From NCBI GenBank assembly GCA_025558095.1, contig JAIVFI010000008.1, positions 434,001 to 498,000 on the forward strand: 64,000 bases of DNA, written 5' to 3'. Shown in pieces: positions 1 through 11,616 of the stretch; positions within the stretch are counted from its first letter, which is position 1; the number at the start of each line of letters is the position of its first letter. The notes below the pieces were generated by a model. The model was not told where the DNA came from. It searched no databases and worked only from the letters and a program-made list of their open reading frames with translations. The position numbers were made by a program, and so were the translations under genes. The DNA comes from Hyaloraphidium curvatum. Its lineage: Eukaryota > Monoblepharomycota > Hyaloraphidiomycetes > Hyaloraphidiales > Hyaloraphidiaceae.

Positions 1-232
1 AGTTGATCATACTGTTCCATGGCATTAGCATCGAGGCGCCCAGGAGCAGAAACGTCACGTAGGCGAACAGCGAGAACGGCCGCACATCCGGGACGATATG
101 CTCGTCCACCGACAGTTGCAGCGAGCCCGTCCGCTCCTCCCGGGACCACTCAGGCTCAAGTCCGTCCTCAATGACGGGGTGACGCAGGGACGACACGCTC
201 GCCCGCTTCCGGGGGCTCACTGTCGCCGGCAT
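1..232 (-). CDS. Equilibrative nucleoside transporter (ENT/SLC29 family), N-terminal part
   Basis: Partial gene running off the left edge. The ATG is at 230-232 and the frame stays open to base 1 (77 codons seen). A hydrophilic, Ser/Arg/Glu-rich N-tail of about 55 residues is followed by the start of TM1, which reads FLLLGASMLMPWNSMI. This is the ENT signature (LG...LLPWN.FI) that opens SLC29 carriers. ENT proteins move nucleosides across the plasma membrane or vacuole by facilitated diffusion or proton symport. The gene is divergent from ERG24, with 232 bp between the two ATGs. The family call rests on one motif and topology; substrate cannot be judged. Confidence 0.7.
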   Translation of the reverse strand, partial: MPATVSPRKRASVSSLRHPVIEDGLEPEWSREERTGSLQLSVDEHIVPDVRPFSLFAYVTFLLLGASMLMPWNSMIN

Positions 233-464
233 TGTGCAGGTCCTCGGAGGTAGAAGAGTCAGACTGGTCACGGGCCACTTCGCATGTCAAGTCCGCGGCT
301 CCAGCGCCCAGGAAAGCCAGAAGTGCCCGCCTCGAGCAAAGAGCGGACGTCGTCGCAACGAATCCTTCGCTCCCTCGCGTACCGGGCTTCCCGAGGAGGT
401 GCTGGGCTGGTGCGGCGAACCGTTGCTGCTCGTTCCACGCTCCTCTCCGATCCACGATCCGACA

Positions 465-2007
465 ATGGTGACGACACGCAGCCAGGCGAGCTCTCCGGCG
501 CCCGCGACGCGGCGATCCGCGGCCGCCAACGGCACGGCGACGCCGCGCAAGGCAAACGGCGCGGCGAACGGCGAGGCGCACGCCGGCGCGAACGGTTCCG
601 CCGAGCCTAAACTGGGATCGCTCAACCCGAAGACAACCGAGTTCGAGTTCCTCGGGCCGCCCGGCGCCGCTTTCCTGCTCGTGCTGCTGCCGGCCACGGT
701 GTACGGACTCTACTTCCTGTGCGATGCTACGGGCTGCCCCAACCCCGGCGTGCTCCGCGGCGACTTTTCCTCCGTCTCGAAAGCATTCAAAGCCGCGAAT
801 CTGCTGGATCTCCAGGCCTTTGCAGCATACATCGGCTGGCTGGCATACATGGTGGCCCTGTGGTTCGTGCTGCCCGGCAAGTGGATCGAGGGCATCGAGC
901 TGCGCGACGGCTCGCGCCTCAAGTACAAGATCAACGCGTGGCCCACCTTCGTCGTCACGATGGCCCTGATTCCCGCCGTGGTCTACCTCTACGGGCTCGG
1001 CCCGCTCGTCTGGATCGCGGATCACTACGTCGGCCTGGCCACGGCCTCAGTGCTGTACAGCTTTGCGCAGGCGGCCTACCTCTACGCCTCGTCGTTCGGC
1101 GAGGGCCGCCTGCTGGCGGTCGGCGGCAACTCGGGCAACGTGTTCTACGACTACTGGATCGGGCGCGAGCTTAACCCGCGGATCGGGGACTTTGACCTCA
1201 AGGTCTTCTTCGAGCTCCGCCCGGGCCTGATCGGCTGGCTCGTCCTGGACTTTGCCTGCGCCGCCAAGCAGTACGCGACCCTCGGCTACCTGACCGACTC
1301 GATGTGGCTGGTGGTCCTGTTCCAGGGCTACTACGTCGTCGACGCGCTGTGGAACGAGGCCGCGATCCTGACCACCATGGACGTCATCATGGACGGCTTC
1401 GGTTTCATGCTCACCTTTGGCGACCTCGCCTGGGTGCCCTTCACCTACTCGCTCCAGGCCCGCTACCTGATGCTGTACCCCAAGAACCTGGGCTACCTCG
1501 CCACGGCCGCCATCGTGGGCGTGAAGCTGCTGGGCTTCGCCATGTTCCGCGGGGCCAACAACCAGAAGAACGCCTTCCGCAACGACCCCAACGACCCGGC
1601 CGTCGCACACATCAAGTACATCGAGACCGAGGCCGGGAGCCGGCTCATGACCTCGGGGTGGTGGGGCATGGCGAGGCACATCAACTACCTTGGCGACTGG
1701 CTGATGGGCTTGGCCTGGTGCCTGCCCACGGGGTTCGACACCCCGATCACTTACTTTTACGCGTGAGTGTTTCATTGATTTGTGAGGTGCCGATTTCGCC
1801 GACCGTCCGCCTGCCGCCCCGCAGTATCTACTTTGCCGTGCTTCTCCTCCACCGCGAGGGCAGGGACGAGCACAAGTGCAAGCACAAATACAAGAAGGAC
1901 TGGGACCGGTACTGCGAGGTGGGCGCGGACGGCGATGGCGGTCGCGGACCAGTCCTAACCGCCTTCTGAAGATTGTCCCGTACCGCATTATCCCGGGCGT
2001 CTACTAG
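465..2007 (+). CDS. ERG24: C-14 sterol reductase
   Basis: Exons 465-1762, 1825-1918, 1972-2007; all junctions keep frame (475 aa). ERG24 reduces the C14=C15 double bond of sterol intermediates with NADPH in the ER membrane, after CYP51 in ergosterol synthesis. The polytopic protein carries the family C-terminal block MARHINYLGDWLMGLAW, then LPTGFDTPITYFYAIYFA, REGRDEHKCKHKYKKDWDRY, and ends RIIPGVY, all as in ERG24/TM7SF2/LBR reductases. The first 60 residues are Ala/Arg/Thr-rich and probably cytosolic or lumenal. The start was chosen because it is the first ATG compatible with the domain; the frame is open further upstream (to 234) without support. DHCR7 is the nearest alternative, but the C-terminal blocks fit ERG24 better. 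Confidence 0.93.
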
Positions 2008-2063
2008 CGTTCTTGGATATAGTGTAAGGCCGAAAGGCAGGAACGGAAGTTGTATCGTGCCGC

Positions 2064-3968
2064 TCAGCCAGACCCGACCTCGTAGTCCTCCCACCCCTTC
2101 TCCTGCAGCAGCTCCACCTTGCTCATCACGTCCGCCTCCATCCGCTTAGTGTAGTCCTGCAGCTTGCGCAGGTACCTCGGGATGAAGGCGCCGAGCATGC
2201 GGATGGCGAGGAGCGCGGCGTTGGTCGAGTTGTTGATGGCGACGGTGGCGACCGGGACGCCTCGCTGCAACGTTTGCGTCAGCGCGGGAGATGGGCAAGC
2301 GATCGCGAGCAACCAACCGGCATCTGCACGATGCTGTGCAGCGAGTCGACACCGTCCAGCACCTTGAGCGCCACCGGCACGCCGATCACGGGCAGCGGCG
2401 TCATGCTGGCCACCATCCCCGGCAGATGGGCCGCGCCTCCCGCGGCGGCGATGATCACCTTGAGCCCGCGCAGGTGCGCCGACCTCGCGTAGTCCATCAT
2501 GCGCGCCGGGGTGCGGTGCGCCGAGACGATGGTGACCTCGAAGGGGACGCCGAAATCGGTGAGGATGGAGCAGGCGGGCTTGAGCGTCGGGAGGTCTGAG
2601 TCGGAGCCCATGATGATGCCCACGAGCGGGGAGAGGGAGTAGGCCTGGCCCGCGGGGGTGACGGAGCCCGGGTGGGCGCCGCCCTGGCCGACGGCGTCGA
2701 GCGCCTCGAGCTCGGCAAACACCTCGGCCATCGAGTCGGCGCACACGGTGATGTGGCCCATCTTGCGGCCCCGGCGGCATTCCCGCTTGCCGTAGAGGTG
2801 CACCGACGCGCCGGGCATGGGCAGCGCCGCGCCCACGCTCCGGAACAGGTCCGCCATGCCCTCCTCGCCGTTGGCGCGGCCGAGGAGGTTGATCATGCCC
2901 GAGGCCTGGACGCGCAGGGCGGTCGAGCCGAGCGGGAGGCCGAGGATGGCGCGGAGGTGGTTCTCGAACTGCGAGGTGTGGCAGGCCTCGATCGTGTAGT
3001 GCCCGGAGTTGTGCGGCCGCGGCGCAATCTCGTTGACCAGGATGTCGCCTGAAGGACGGTGGGGATGAGCTGGGAGTCGGGAAACAAGCATGAAGACGCC
3101 TACCGTTCTCTAGGAGAAACATCTCGACCCCGTACACGCCCGCACCCTCGGGCAGGCACTGCACCGCGCGCTCGGCGACCTTGCGCGCGCGCCGCTGGAC
3201 CAGGCCGTCCACCTGGGCGGGGGCAAACACGGTGTGGCAGATCGAGTCGCGGTGTACGGTCTCGACGCAGGGGTACGACAGCAGGTGGTTGTCCGGCGTG
3301 CGCACCACCATGACGGCCAGCTCCTTGGTGAAGGGCACCCACTTCTCGACGTACAGCGGCTGCGGCGCGGCCGGGGAGAGCGCCTTGAGCGCGGCGTCGA
3401 TGTCCTTTTCCGAGCGCACCACGGCGTTGCCCCGCCCGTCGTACGCGTTGAGCTTCGTCTTGAGCATCATGGGGAAGCCGAAGGCCTCCCTGATGGCCAC
3501 GTCCGACACCTCCTCGTGGGAGTTTAGCAGCAGCTCGCGCGTCTCGGTGACGGGCACGTCCGCGGCGGCCAGATGCTGCTTCTGGCGGAACTTGTCCTGG
3601 ATGATTGCCACGCAGGCGGGCGACGGGTGCACGCGCAGGCCCGGGTGTGCGTCCCGCGCGCGCTCCAGCGCGGCCACGTCGACGTGCTCGATCTCGACGG
3701 TGAGCACGTCGCAGCGCGCGGCCAGCTCTGCGACCTTCGCGGGGTCCGCGAACGAGCCGTCGACGTGCAGGGCGCCGAGGTGCGACGTCTGCTTTGCGGG
3801 CGTGTCTGCGCCGACGTCGAGGAACAGCAGCCGCACGCCGAGGCGGTGCGCGGGGTCGGCCATCATGCGGCCGAGCTGCCCGCCGCCGAGCACGCCGACT
3901 GTCGGGTGCCGCGCGTGCGCCGCAGGCTGCCCCGCGGGCGGCTGCCCCTCGGCCGCCGGCGAGCTCAT
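2064..3968 (-). CDS. ADE2: Phosphoribosylaminoimidazole carboxylase, PurK-PurE fusion
   Basis: Exons (minus) 3968-3104, 3048-2318, 2264-2064; 598 aa. The N-terminal PurK ATP-grasp half opens with [20 protein letters not shown] and has [32 protein letters not shown] and [16 protein letters not shown]. The C-terminal PurE half has [28 protein letters not shown] and [12 protein letters not shown] (with [13 protein letters not shown] across the last intron). Together they convert AIR to CAIR in purine synthesis. The K-then-E order and length match fungal Ade2 and the plant enzyme. The ATG lies only 57 bp from the first ATG of the divergent AP endonuclease. A longer unspliced ORF reads through the introns and past the ATG, but it is not the gene. 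Confidence 0.96.
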   Translation of the reverse strand: MSSPAAEGQPPAGQPAAHARHPTVGVLGGGQLGRMMADPAHRLGVRLLFLDVGADTPAKQTSHLGALHVDGSFADPAKVAELAARCDVLTVEIEHVDVAALERARDAHPGLRVHPSPACVAIIQDKFRQKQHLAAADVPVTETRELLLNSHEEVSDVAIREAFGFPMMLKTKLNAYDGRGNAVVRSEKDIDAALKALSPAAPQPLYVEKWVPFTKELAVMVVRTPDNHLLSYPCVETVHRDSICHTVFAPAQVDGLVQRRARKVAERAVQCLPEGAGVYGVEMFLLENGRRLHACFPTPSSSPPSFRRHPGQRDCAAAAQLRALHDRGLPHLAVREPPPRHPRPPARLDRPARPGLGHDQPPRPRQRRGGHGGPVPERGRGAAHARRVGAPLRQAGMPPGPQDGPHHRVRRLDGRGVCRARGARRRRPGRRPPGLRHPRGPGLLPLPARGHHHGLRLRPPDAQARLLHPHRFRRPLRGHHRLGAPHPGAHDGLREVGAPARAQGDHRRRGRRGPSAGDGGQHDAAARDRRAGGAQGAGRCRLAAQHRADAGWLLAIACPSPALTQTLQRGVPVATVAINNSTNAALLAIRMLGAFIPRYLRKLQDYTKRMEADVMSKVELLQEKGWEDYEVGSG

Positions 3969-4025
3969 CGCGAGTCTCGCCGTTGTTGTTGTTGAATTGA
4001 TTGGGGCCGCCGTCACTTGAATTGA
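3969..4025. promoter_or_regulatory. 57-bp bidirectional intergenic region ADE2/APE1
   Basis: The whole space between the ADE2 ATG (3968, minus) and the first in-frame ATG of the AP endonuclease (4026, plus). It must hold both core promoters and both 5' UTRs unless the downstream APE1 starts (4074, 4086) are used. No TATA box is visible; there is a short TTG/TTGTTG run around 3980-3995. Confidence 0.5.
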
Positions 4026-5247
4026 ATGCCGTTCAGAGCCCTCGCCAGGCTCGCCCGCACACCTCCGTCGCGCATGCTGTCCGCCATGCCGCGCGGAAAA
4101 AAGGCCGCTGCCGCTGCAGACGCGTCGCCGGGGTCGGTGGACGCGTCGGCGGAACCCCCGGCACCGAAGCGCAAGCGGGCCGCCAAGCAGCCCGCGGACA
4201 GCGAGGGCAGCGACGACGCCACTGCCAAGGCCGCAAAGCCCGCAAAGGGCAAAAAGGCAAAGGCACCCCCCGCTACCGAGGCGGGCGACGGCTTCCCGCG
4301 CAACACGACCATGCCCGACACCTACTCGCTCAACGCGCCCCCGCCGACCTCGATCAAGATCGTGAGCTGGAACGTCTCGTCGCTCAAGGCGGCAGCAAAG
4401 AAGGGCCTGCCCGCCTACGTCGCCGCCGAGAACGCAGATCTCCTGCTGCTGCAAGAGACAAAGCTGCAGGATGCGGCGGGCCTCGACGTGCTCTCGCGCA
4501 AGGACTACCCGCACCAGTTCTGGCTCGCGAGCGAGGACAAGAAGGGCTACTCGGGCAGCGCTGTGCTGTCCAAGATCGAGCCGATCTCGCACCGCTACGG
4601 TATCGGTGTCGCGGAGCACGACAAGGAAGGACGGACCATCACGCTCGAGCTGCCAAAGTTCTTCCTCGTGGCGTGCTACATTCCGAATGCGGGGCAGAAG
4701 CTCGAACGGCTGGCGTACAAGGGCGAATACATGACGGCGATGGAGACGTACCTGAAGGGCCTGGCTGCCAAGAAGCCCATCATCTGGGCCGGCGATCTGA
4801 ACGTCGCACACCAGGAGGTGGACCTAGCCCGGCCAAAGGAGAACAGGAACAAGTGGGCTCATTCGCATCCGCCCGCAATACATAACTGACGCAGCTGTGT
4901 TCTACTAACAAGATCCGCCGGCTTCACCGATCAGGAGCGCGGCGACTTTTCCCGTATCCTCGATACCCTCGGCCTCGTTGACACGTACCGGCACTTCCAT
5001 CCCGACACCCGTGACTTCAGCTACTACAGCTATCGGTGGGCTTGCTCTTTGCTCTCCCGTGCGACCTGCGGCCGATGCCCCGAACGCCAGCTTCCAATGC
5101 AGGTCCAAGCACCTCGGCTGGCGGCTCGACTACTTCGTCGCGTCCAAGAGCCTCGTCGACGAGGGCAAGATATCCGAATCCGGGATCCGCTCCGAGGTGT
5201 ACGGGGCGAGCGACCACGTGCCCGTGTACCTCTTTGTCGAAAAGTGA
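4026..5247 (+). CDS. APE1: AP endonuclease, exonuclease III family
   Basis: Exons 4026-4852, 4913-5035, 5103-5247 (364 aa from the first ATG). It cuts 5' of abasic sites in base-excision repair. Visible ExoIII-family landmarks: IKIVSWNVSSLKA, LLLLQETKLQD (catalytic Glu), GYSGSAVLSK, YIPNAGQKLERLAYK, WAGDLNVAHQEVDLA (Asp/Asn), SAGFTDQERGDF, and GASDHVPVYLFV with the general-base Asp-His. About 100 disordered, Lys/Ala/Glu-rich residues precede the domain, as in animal APE1. Three in-frame ATGs (4026, 4074, 4086) precede it; the stretch between them is Arg-rich and almost without acids, like a mitochondrial presequence, so two isoforms are possible. Confidence 0.93.
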
Positions 5248-5269
5248 AAAGCGCTTTGGTTCGATGAGA

Positions 5270-6043
5270 TCACTCGACGCCCTCGATGGCGTCCTCATGC
5301 TCGTCCTCGTGGCTTTCCAGCTGCTCCAGCGATCCCATCTCGACGTCCGCGGCCGCAGGCGGTGCATGCCCTTTCGGCGCAGGAAGGGGATCCGTGGGCA
5401 GCGCGCCGACGACGAGCACCTCAAAGTCTGCGTAGATGTCGTGCAGTTCACGCCCGTCGAACCCGATCGAGCAGCCGTCCTGGGCGACCTCGCCCATCTC
5501 CTTCTCCGAGTAGATGAAGCCGATGTGCTTGGAATTGCCGACCACCCTACGACCGCAGAAGACCCTCTCCCCGCCCGCGAGCTTGCAGCCCCCGCAAAAC
5601 ACCCCCGCGAGGTTCTTGAGCGGACCGGCGGGCACCTTGACCCATCGGAGGCGTTTCTGCACATCCGGATGCGCCGTCAAGACCTCATACTGGAACAGCA
5701 TGTGCTCCCTGTTGTGCCAGCCGAACGCGGCGCCCGCGAGCATCGACCCGGCCTTGCCAAAGATCACGTTCCCGTCCACGCGGCCCCTGGCGACGAAAAG
5801 GCTCCGCCCCTTGTCGTCCCAGCCCCCGCGCACGGCCGTCGGATGGCGATCGGGGAACGTGCCGCGGTACGGCTCCCATTTGATGCCGAGTGAGATGAGG
5901 TCCGACTCTTCGACGGGCACCTTGAAAGGAGTCGATGGCCAGTGGACTTTCGGCGCCGCGGGTTTGGCCGGCTCGTCGCTGAAGTCAAAAAGGTCGTGCT
6001 TCACGCGAGCGGCAACAGCATCTGCGGTCTGCTTCAGCGACAT
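5270..6043 (-). CDS. DM9-repeat (DUF3421-like) protein
   Basis: Single exon, 257 aa from the ATG at 6041-6043; an in-frame ATG at 6104-6106 would add 21 residues but would leave only 29 bp to the divergent neighbour. Two DM9-type repeats are seen: one around SLFVARGRVDGNVIFGKAG...FQYEVL and one around VFCGRRVVGNSKHIGFIYSE...FEVLV. The DM9 pattern is a small beta-rich module found in insect and protist proteins and in some fungal lectin-like proteins. The tail is acidic (many Glu/Asp). There is no signal peptide or membrane segment. Function is unknown; sugar or surface binding is only suggested by the family. Confidence 0.75.
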   Translation of the reverse strand: MSLKQTADAVAARVKHDLFDFSDEPAKPAAPKVHWPSTPFKVPVEESDLISLGIKWEPYRGTFPDRHPTAVRGGWDDKGRSLFVARGRVDGNVIFGKAGSMLAGAAFGWHNREHMLFQYEVLTAHPDVQKRLRWVKVPAGPLKNLAGVFCGGCKLAGGERVFCGRRVVGNSKHIGFIYSEKEMGEVAQDGCSIGFDGRELHDIYADFEVLVVGALPTDPLPAPKGHAPPAAADVEMGSLEQLESHEDEHEDAIEGVE

Positions 6044-6135
6044 CGTATTGGACGAGGTCCCTGATCGAGAGGCAAACTGATCGGTGCGAAGAATCTGCGG
6101 GGCCAAACTACGAACAGCTTTCCCGAGACATCGAC

Positions 6136-7152
6136 ATGGGAAAGAACAAGCACAAGACCAAAGGGCCTCGTGGCCCCGCGCCGCCGGGAAACTCGTTCAG
6201 CGAGGGGGCCGGGTCTCGCCAAAAGACCCCCGGCAACTTCTCGACGGCGGAGCTGCTCGCTTTGACCTACGGCAACAGGCCGGCAGCGCCCCAGACGTCG
6301 GGACTGCTGGCCGATTACGTCGGAGACACCCTTCTGCTCGTGGGCGAGGGCGACTTCTCCTTTGCCGCGGCGGTCCTCCAGGCGTTCTCCTCTCCGACGT
6401 TCCGGCCCCCTGGTCGGGCTGCCCCGCGGCTCATTGCCACCACGCTGGACTCTCTGGCCGAGGCGACCGCCAAGTACGGCGGTGGAGTGACAAAGAGGGT
6501 CTCTGCGCTTCAGAAGGCCGGGCATGTCGTGATTTGCGAATGCGATGCCACGGAGCTTTCCTCGCGGCCTGAGCTGGAGGCGGTCTCGGGGTCGATGGCA
6601 ATCGTCTTCAATTTCCCCCACGTGTCGGGCGCGAGCTCCCAGACGGAAGATATCCGGCACAACAGGGAGCTCCTCCGCGCATTCTTCCGCGAAGCCCGAG
6701 CCCTCCTCGGGAAGGACGGCCGCGAGACGGGGAGGGTGGTGGTCGCCCTTCGGAACACGCCCTTCTACGAAAGCTGGGACCTCGTCGGCCTCGCGAACCG
6801 TGCGAAGCTGGTGCTCGCCAAGCCCCGCGAACAATTCCAGGGCGACTCGTGGCTGACCCTGGGCTATTCTCCTGTGCGGACAAATCCGGCGGTGCGTGAG
6901 GCACCGTCGCTCCAAGACGCCCACAACTACGTCTTCCGGCTGGCGCGCGAGGGCGAGCTCCCGGAGTCCGAAGACAGCGCTGAGAGTGAGGATTCAGAAG
7001 ATGACGCGGCACCGCCGGTTGGGACGAAAGAGCCAATGAAGAAGGGAAAGGGACCGAAAGCCCCTAATTTGGGCATTCGTTCGAAGCCTTCGTGGAAAAA
7101 GGCGGAGAAACGACGCAAAGGCTCATCGCCGCGAACAAAGGGGCGATCTTAG
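6136..7152 (+). CDS. BMT5: 25S rRNA (uridine-N3) methyltransferase-like (BMT5/DUF2431)
   Basis: Intronless, 338 aa. After a basic N-terminus (MGKNKHKTKGPRGPAPPG) the Rossmann domain starts with LLVGEGDFSFAAAVLQAF, the SAM-binding hallmark of the DUF2431/Bmt5 family. It continues with ATTLDSLAEATAKYG, ECDATEL, VFNFPHVSG and HNRELLRAFFREA, the last two being diagnostic blocks. Bmt5 methylates N3 of a uridine in the large-subunit rRNA in the nucleolus. The acidic Ser/Glu stretch and very basic Lys-rich tail (from about residue 275) fit a nucleolar protein. The ATG is 92 bp from the divergent DM9 gene. Confidence 0.9.
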   Translation: MGKNKHKTKGPRGPAPPGNSFSEGAGSRQKTPGNFSTAELLALTYGNRPAAPQTSGLLADYVGDTLLLVGEGDFSFAAAVLQAFSSPTFRPPGRAAPRLIATTLDSLAEATAKYGGGVTKRVSALQKAGHVVICECDATELSSRPELEAVSGSMAIVFNFPHVSGASSQTEDIRHNRELLRAFFREARALLGKDGRETGRVVVALRNTPFYESWDLVGLANRAKLVLAKPREQFQGDSWLTLGYSPVRTNPAVREAPSLQDAHNYVFRLAREGELPESEDSAESEDSEDDAAPPVGTKEPMKKGKGPKAPNLGIRSKPSWKKAEKRRKGSSPRTKGRS

Positions 7153-7295
7153 AGCAATTAGGTACTGTAGTATCCAAGAGACTGTACAGGGCGCCTTTTC
7201 GCGGTGCTACATTCCCGTCGAGTGAGAGAGAGTCTGTGAAAGAGAGAGATATCGTTTGGAACCGTGCTTCGAGCATGCGTCCGAGCAACTTTCAA

Positions 7296-10200
7296 CTAGG
7301 TCGCCTTGGCGACTCGCGGCGGCTTGCTCGCTTTCGGTTTCTGCAACAGCAAGTCAGACGGACGGGAACGCGCCCCAAAACATTGAAGTCTCACCGTCGG
7401 TGATAGAGGCTTCACGCCGTCCGTCGGTTCCACCGGCGAACGAGGCGCCTTTGCCCGAGCCTGATTAACGGCTTGTTGCGTGAACACATTAAGCCAGGTG
7501 AAAGCCTCTTGCGACCGCTCGTCCTTCTCGCCGAATTTGGCGGTAAAGATGCGGTAGGCGATCTTCTGCTCCGTCATCGCTTTCTTGAAATCATTGAGGA
7601 GGAGATAGTTGATGGCCAGGTTGTGGTGAGCGTGGGCGGTGAAGGGGTGGTCCGCGCCGAAGCAGATCTCGCTCATCCGGCGAGCACGTTCAAGGAAGGT
7701 GTTGGCTAATTGCAGGTCCTTGATGGCCTGGTGTTGAAGCGCAGAGCCGATCTTGCTCTGAGAAGCGGAAGAGGATCAGTTGAAGATCACGCGCGGAGAA
7801 ACCGAGGCCGATCTCACGTAAAGGGAATAGAGCTCGGGGTGAGGCTGAGAGCAAACCAGCATCTCCATCAGTTCCACCGCGTGCCGCAGATAATTGAGGC
7901 CCGACATGTGATCCCCGATCTCCAAGAAGCGGCCGCCGAGTTGGACATATGCGCTGACGGTCTCGTGGTTCTCCAATCCCAGCGTGCGCTCGAAAATGGT
8001 GGCCACCTTGAGCTGATTCTGCGCCGAAAGCTCCTGCTCGGCCTTCTCATTCGACTGAGACTGCAACGCAGACAGCAGGGCAAAAGGCCGTGCAATGTCC
8101 GGGTGCACCGTGCCATACGTCTGCTCGTACGCAGATGCCGCCTCCTGGAGTAGTTCCAGGGAGTACTTGTACTGCCCCTGCCCGACCGCCATCTTCGCCG
8201 CCTCGAACAAGTCCTCGGCAAACGTCGCCTTTGCAGGGGGCGATTTTGCCACGGGGTACATGTTCAGGATGTCCTCCGCCGCAAAGATCTGCCCACTGGA
8301 AACGTTCCAATCGTACTCGCGGGCGGCGATCTGCAGTCCAAGACGTTTGCAGATCGAACGGAGGACGGGCAGGCGCCTTGTGAGAACAAAGTCCGATTCG
8401 AGCTGGTGCCGGAAGCGGGCCCTGATCTCGGACCGGATGTCCGCCCAAAGGCCAGCAACACTGTACTTGCAGTATGCCGAATTGCTCTTGATCGACGGGC
8501 GCAGGTAAACCTAGAGGGAGACATCAGAACGGAGCTAACAGTGTGCAAAGGATAGAATCTTCACCTCTGGAGCGGCCGGCACCTGCGGGTGCACGTCGGC
8601 AGGTCCAAACAGACAGTTGAGGAGGTGCGCAATGCACTGGACGGCCTGGAGGGGAGACGAAGATCCCATGGCCCTGAAAACCACGCGCTTGAAGGCGCGA
8701 ATGACCATCTCGTGGAGCAGGAGCTCCTCGAGGTACTTGGTCTGATCGTTGCCTCCGAGCTCCCGGAGCAAGTGCAGCACGGTTCCCAAGAAGCGCATGT
8801 TGATTCCCCGGGTGTGCATGGTGTTCCGCAGCTGTTCTTCGTCCAGGAGGGCCGAGTTCAAGCTCGTGCTGGGGTTGACGGCTTCCTGGCACTAAAGCGA
8901 ACGATTGGCATCGTCAGTGATGGCAACGTGCCGAGACTGGTCAAGACCCACAAACTCCGGGATAATCTGGTTGTGCAGGAAGCTGGAAAGCTCCCGCAGC
9001 TTCTCCTCCGCTTCGCCCCTTTCCTCCTCATCACGGCCCGACACGTGCTGAGGGTTGAAGGCGTCGGGGTCGAAGTTGACCTCGAATGAGGCGAGGAACT
9101 CCTCGTCCTCTTCGCCCCCAATGTCGATGACGTTCTCGTCCTCCGTGATCTGCTTGTTCTCCTTGGTGCCGTTGGCCTTGGGTTCGCCGTTTGCTTCGCC
9201 AGCCTTCTCGCGCTTGGGCACTACGGTAAGGAGACCGAAGCAAGGCAAGCCAGGAGACCGTTACCTCCTTCCGCCTCTCAGCCAGCTGCTTCCGTGCTTG
9301 GTTGAAGTAGTACTGCTCAGTCACCTCGTGGCGGATCAAGCACAGCTTGTGGGGGTAGGGGTTCGTGGATTCCTCCTTCTCCACGGCTTCGAGGAAAAGA
9401 ACGTCCACGGGCTGGAGGCGATAAAGGTCCAGGATATAATTCCTGGAGTCGGAGCCGCGAATACCCTGGAGAAGGGTCTGAGAATCGGCCACGTAACTCT
9501 CGAAGCCTCCCAGCTCACCTTCGTCTCGACAGACGTCCTGAAGTCGTGCTCCTTCCCTTCCGCGTCCACGACGACGTGTTTGGCGAGATGCAGCCTCCTC
9601 CCCACTTCATCAAACAAGGACGCCATCTGCTCGTCCGTCACGACCCTCTTCTCCTCGTCAATGTACCCGTGGACCACGGGTGGCACCTTTTCTTTGGTCA
9701 GGAAGCCCGGGATCAACGTCTGTGCGACGAATCGGCGGCCCTTGTACTCGACGACGGCGGTGCCCATCGTGAAGAGGTCCTTGACGTCGAGGTCGTTGAT
9801 CACCTTGGTGCCCTGTACCTCCTTGGACATGATCACGTGCCACGCCTCGGCGCCACCGATCTTGTCGAACGTGTCCTTGTTGTCGGGCCCCTGCGAGAAG
9901 ATCATGCTGTTGTGCACGGTCACGCGCCGGTCCTCGGGCATGCTGGGGTCGAGGGGGAGGATGTTGCCTTCGACGATGTTGACAACCCTGGTCGATAGGA
10001 GGAACGGATCAATCGATCGCGGCAAACACAACGGATCCGGAAACGCACGATTTGGCAGCAGCTTCGGTAAAGTCCGTCATAACCCTGTGGAACTGGCCGT
10101 CGCGACCCATCCGGTCCTGCGCCGTGGCTTTCGGCAACTCCCGAGAGGCCTGGAGCTCCTCGTGGTAGTCCCGCATGACGTTGTTCTCCGTGTTCTCAAG

Positions 10201-11616
10201 TCCTTGGATGTAGAGATCCAGCAGCCGGCCCGTGTCCTCGCTCGGTGCCGCAGCGGGCAGCGCAAACGCGATCGCCTCGGGGTGCACGGGGTGCGATTCG
10301 AGCAGGGGCCTCTGCGCGCACTCCCCGATTTGCTGCGCAAAGTTGGCCTTGAATATCGGGCTCAGCTTGGAGAGCAGGCCGGGCAGGGTGTGGTGGTAGG
10401 CGCCCGATGGCGCCTTGCGGGGGTCGAACGACTCGTCGGTGCTCTTGTTGACGTGGAAGCCAGAGACCGACGCGGTGATGTGGTACACCTTTCCCTCGTA
10501 CGTCTTGGCAAGGAGGTAGAGGAAGTCGCCTGGAAGACACGACGGTCGTCAGAAATGCCAAACACGGCGATCAACTTGACGTGATCCCGACCTGCCAACT
10601 TTCGCTGCCGGGTCGGCGGGTTCCACGGCGAGAGCTTGATGTACTCCAGGCACTCCACGTTCGGCTTTCCGACCGAGCTGGGGATGTACGTGGACAAGTT
10701 GAAGGGCACGTCGACGTCGTAGGAGGTGAAGGCGTGGCGCTCGACGCCGTCACTTCCCGTGGGCGAGCCGCGCCTCCCAGGGCTCCGCTTCGGCGACGCA
10801 CGCGGCGACGACGGGCTATCCGGCGGCCGGTACATCAGGCCGCGGCCCACGTGGGAGATGATCGAGATTCCGGGCTGCAGCACCTGGCTGAGGGGCAGGC
10901 TGCGGGAACCCTCCAGGATCTCGCGGAACCGGACCAGGTGGAAGTGGATTCCGTGTTCGCTGTAAAGTTCTGGAGCGACGTGAGGCATGGCTCGGACGGA
11001 CTACTCGGTGAGGCAACCCACCTTCCTTCATCACCAGGGTCGAGCCGTTCTCGAGCCCCTCGATCTGGGTCAGTTCCAGGCTATCCGCGAGGTCCACGCC
11101 GTCCAAAGTTAGCGAGAAGCTGGTGCAGAGGCGGCTGGCGAGCTCCTCCGTGAACAGTTCGCGCAGGGCGGCGACGGTGGCCTTGGCGTTGACCTGTCAC
11201 GCGCGACGAGGAATCAGACCCGCTGTCGGCCGCCTGAGCGCCGAATCGGCGAGAATCCCAGCTCACCGTGACCTCGTAAACCTCGCCGTCGGGTGGCCGG
11301 ACCTTCAGGGTGAGAGGCGGCACTGTGCGCCGGGGAGGAGGATCAGGCATCGGCGCCACATCGGCCCCGCGGGGTGGGCCGTTGCTCGGGGCATGCCGTG
11401 CTCACCATCCGGCTCCTCGGCCTGCATGGCGTCGGCGCCCGCGCCATCGCTCCCGGCCGCGTCGGGGTCTTCGGGCGCCACGTCCCCCGCGGCAGCCGCG
11501 GGAGCGTCATGGCCCGCGCGCGTCCGCGACTTGGCGGTGCCGTGCGCGGCCGCGCCGTTGATGGGAGACGACGCGTCCGGCCCCGACGACGGCGATTGCG
11601 CCGTCTCGACCGCCAT
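7296..11616 (-). CDS. CLU1: Clustered mitochondria protein (CLU1/CLUH)
   Basis: Twelve exons (minus): 11616-11406, 11322-11267, 11193-11022, 10969-10592, 10529-10049, 9987-9519, 9477-9265, 9212-8928, 8891-8565, 8510-7818, 7757-7395, 7340-7296; about 1,230 aa. CLU is a cytosolic mRNA-binding protein needed for mitochondrial distribution. The ubiquitin-like N-domain (LTLKVRPPDGEVYEVTV) follows a 70-residue disordered Ala/Pro tail. Then come YIKLSPWNPPTRQRKLAGDF, the Clu core (SVVNIVEGNILPLDP, NYILDLYRLQPVD), MHTRGINMRFLGTVLHLL, and C-terminal TPR repeats (TVHPDIARPFALLSALQSQS; GADHPFTAHAHHNLAINYLL). One acceptor (9213, AAG) was chosen over a nearer TAG because only it keeps frame. The intron at 8892-8927 is only 36 nt. 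Confidence 0.93.

Noticed and set aside
168-1025. 285-codon minus-strand ORF opposite ERG24, and similar long ORFs opposite most exons
   Set aside because: Shadow frames caused by high GC at third positions; compositions are Arg/Ala/Gly/Pro-rich and domain-free, while the other strand carries a clear gene.
2064-4811. A 915-codon ORF covering ADE2
   Set aside because: It reads through both ADE2 introns out of frame with PurK/PurE and extends past the ATG into the divergent gene; spliced models give complete conserved domains.
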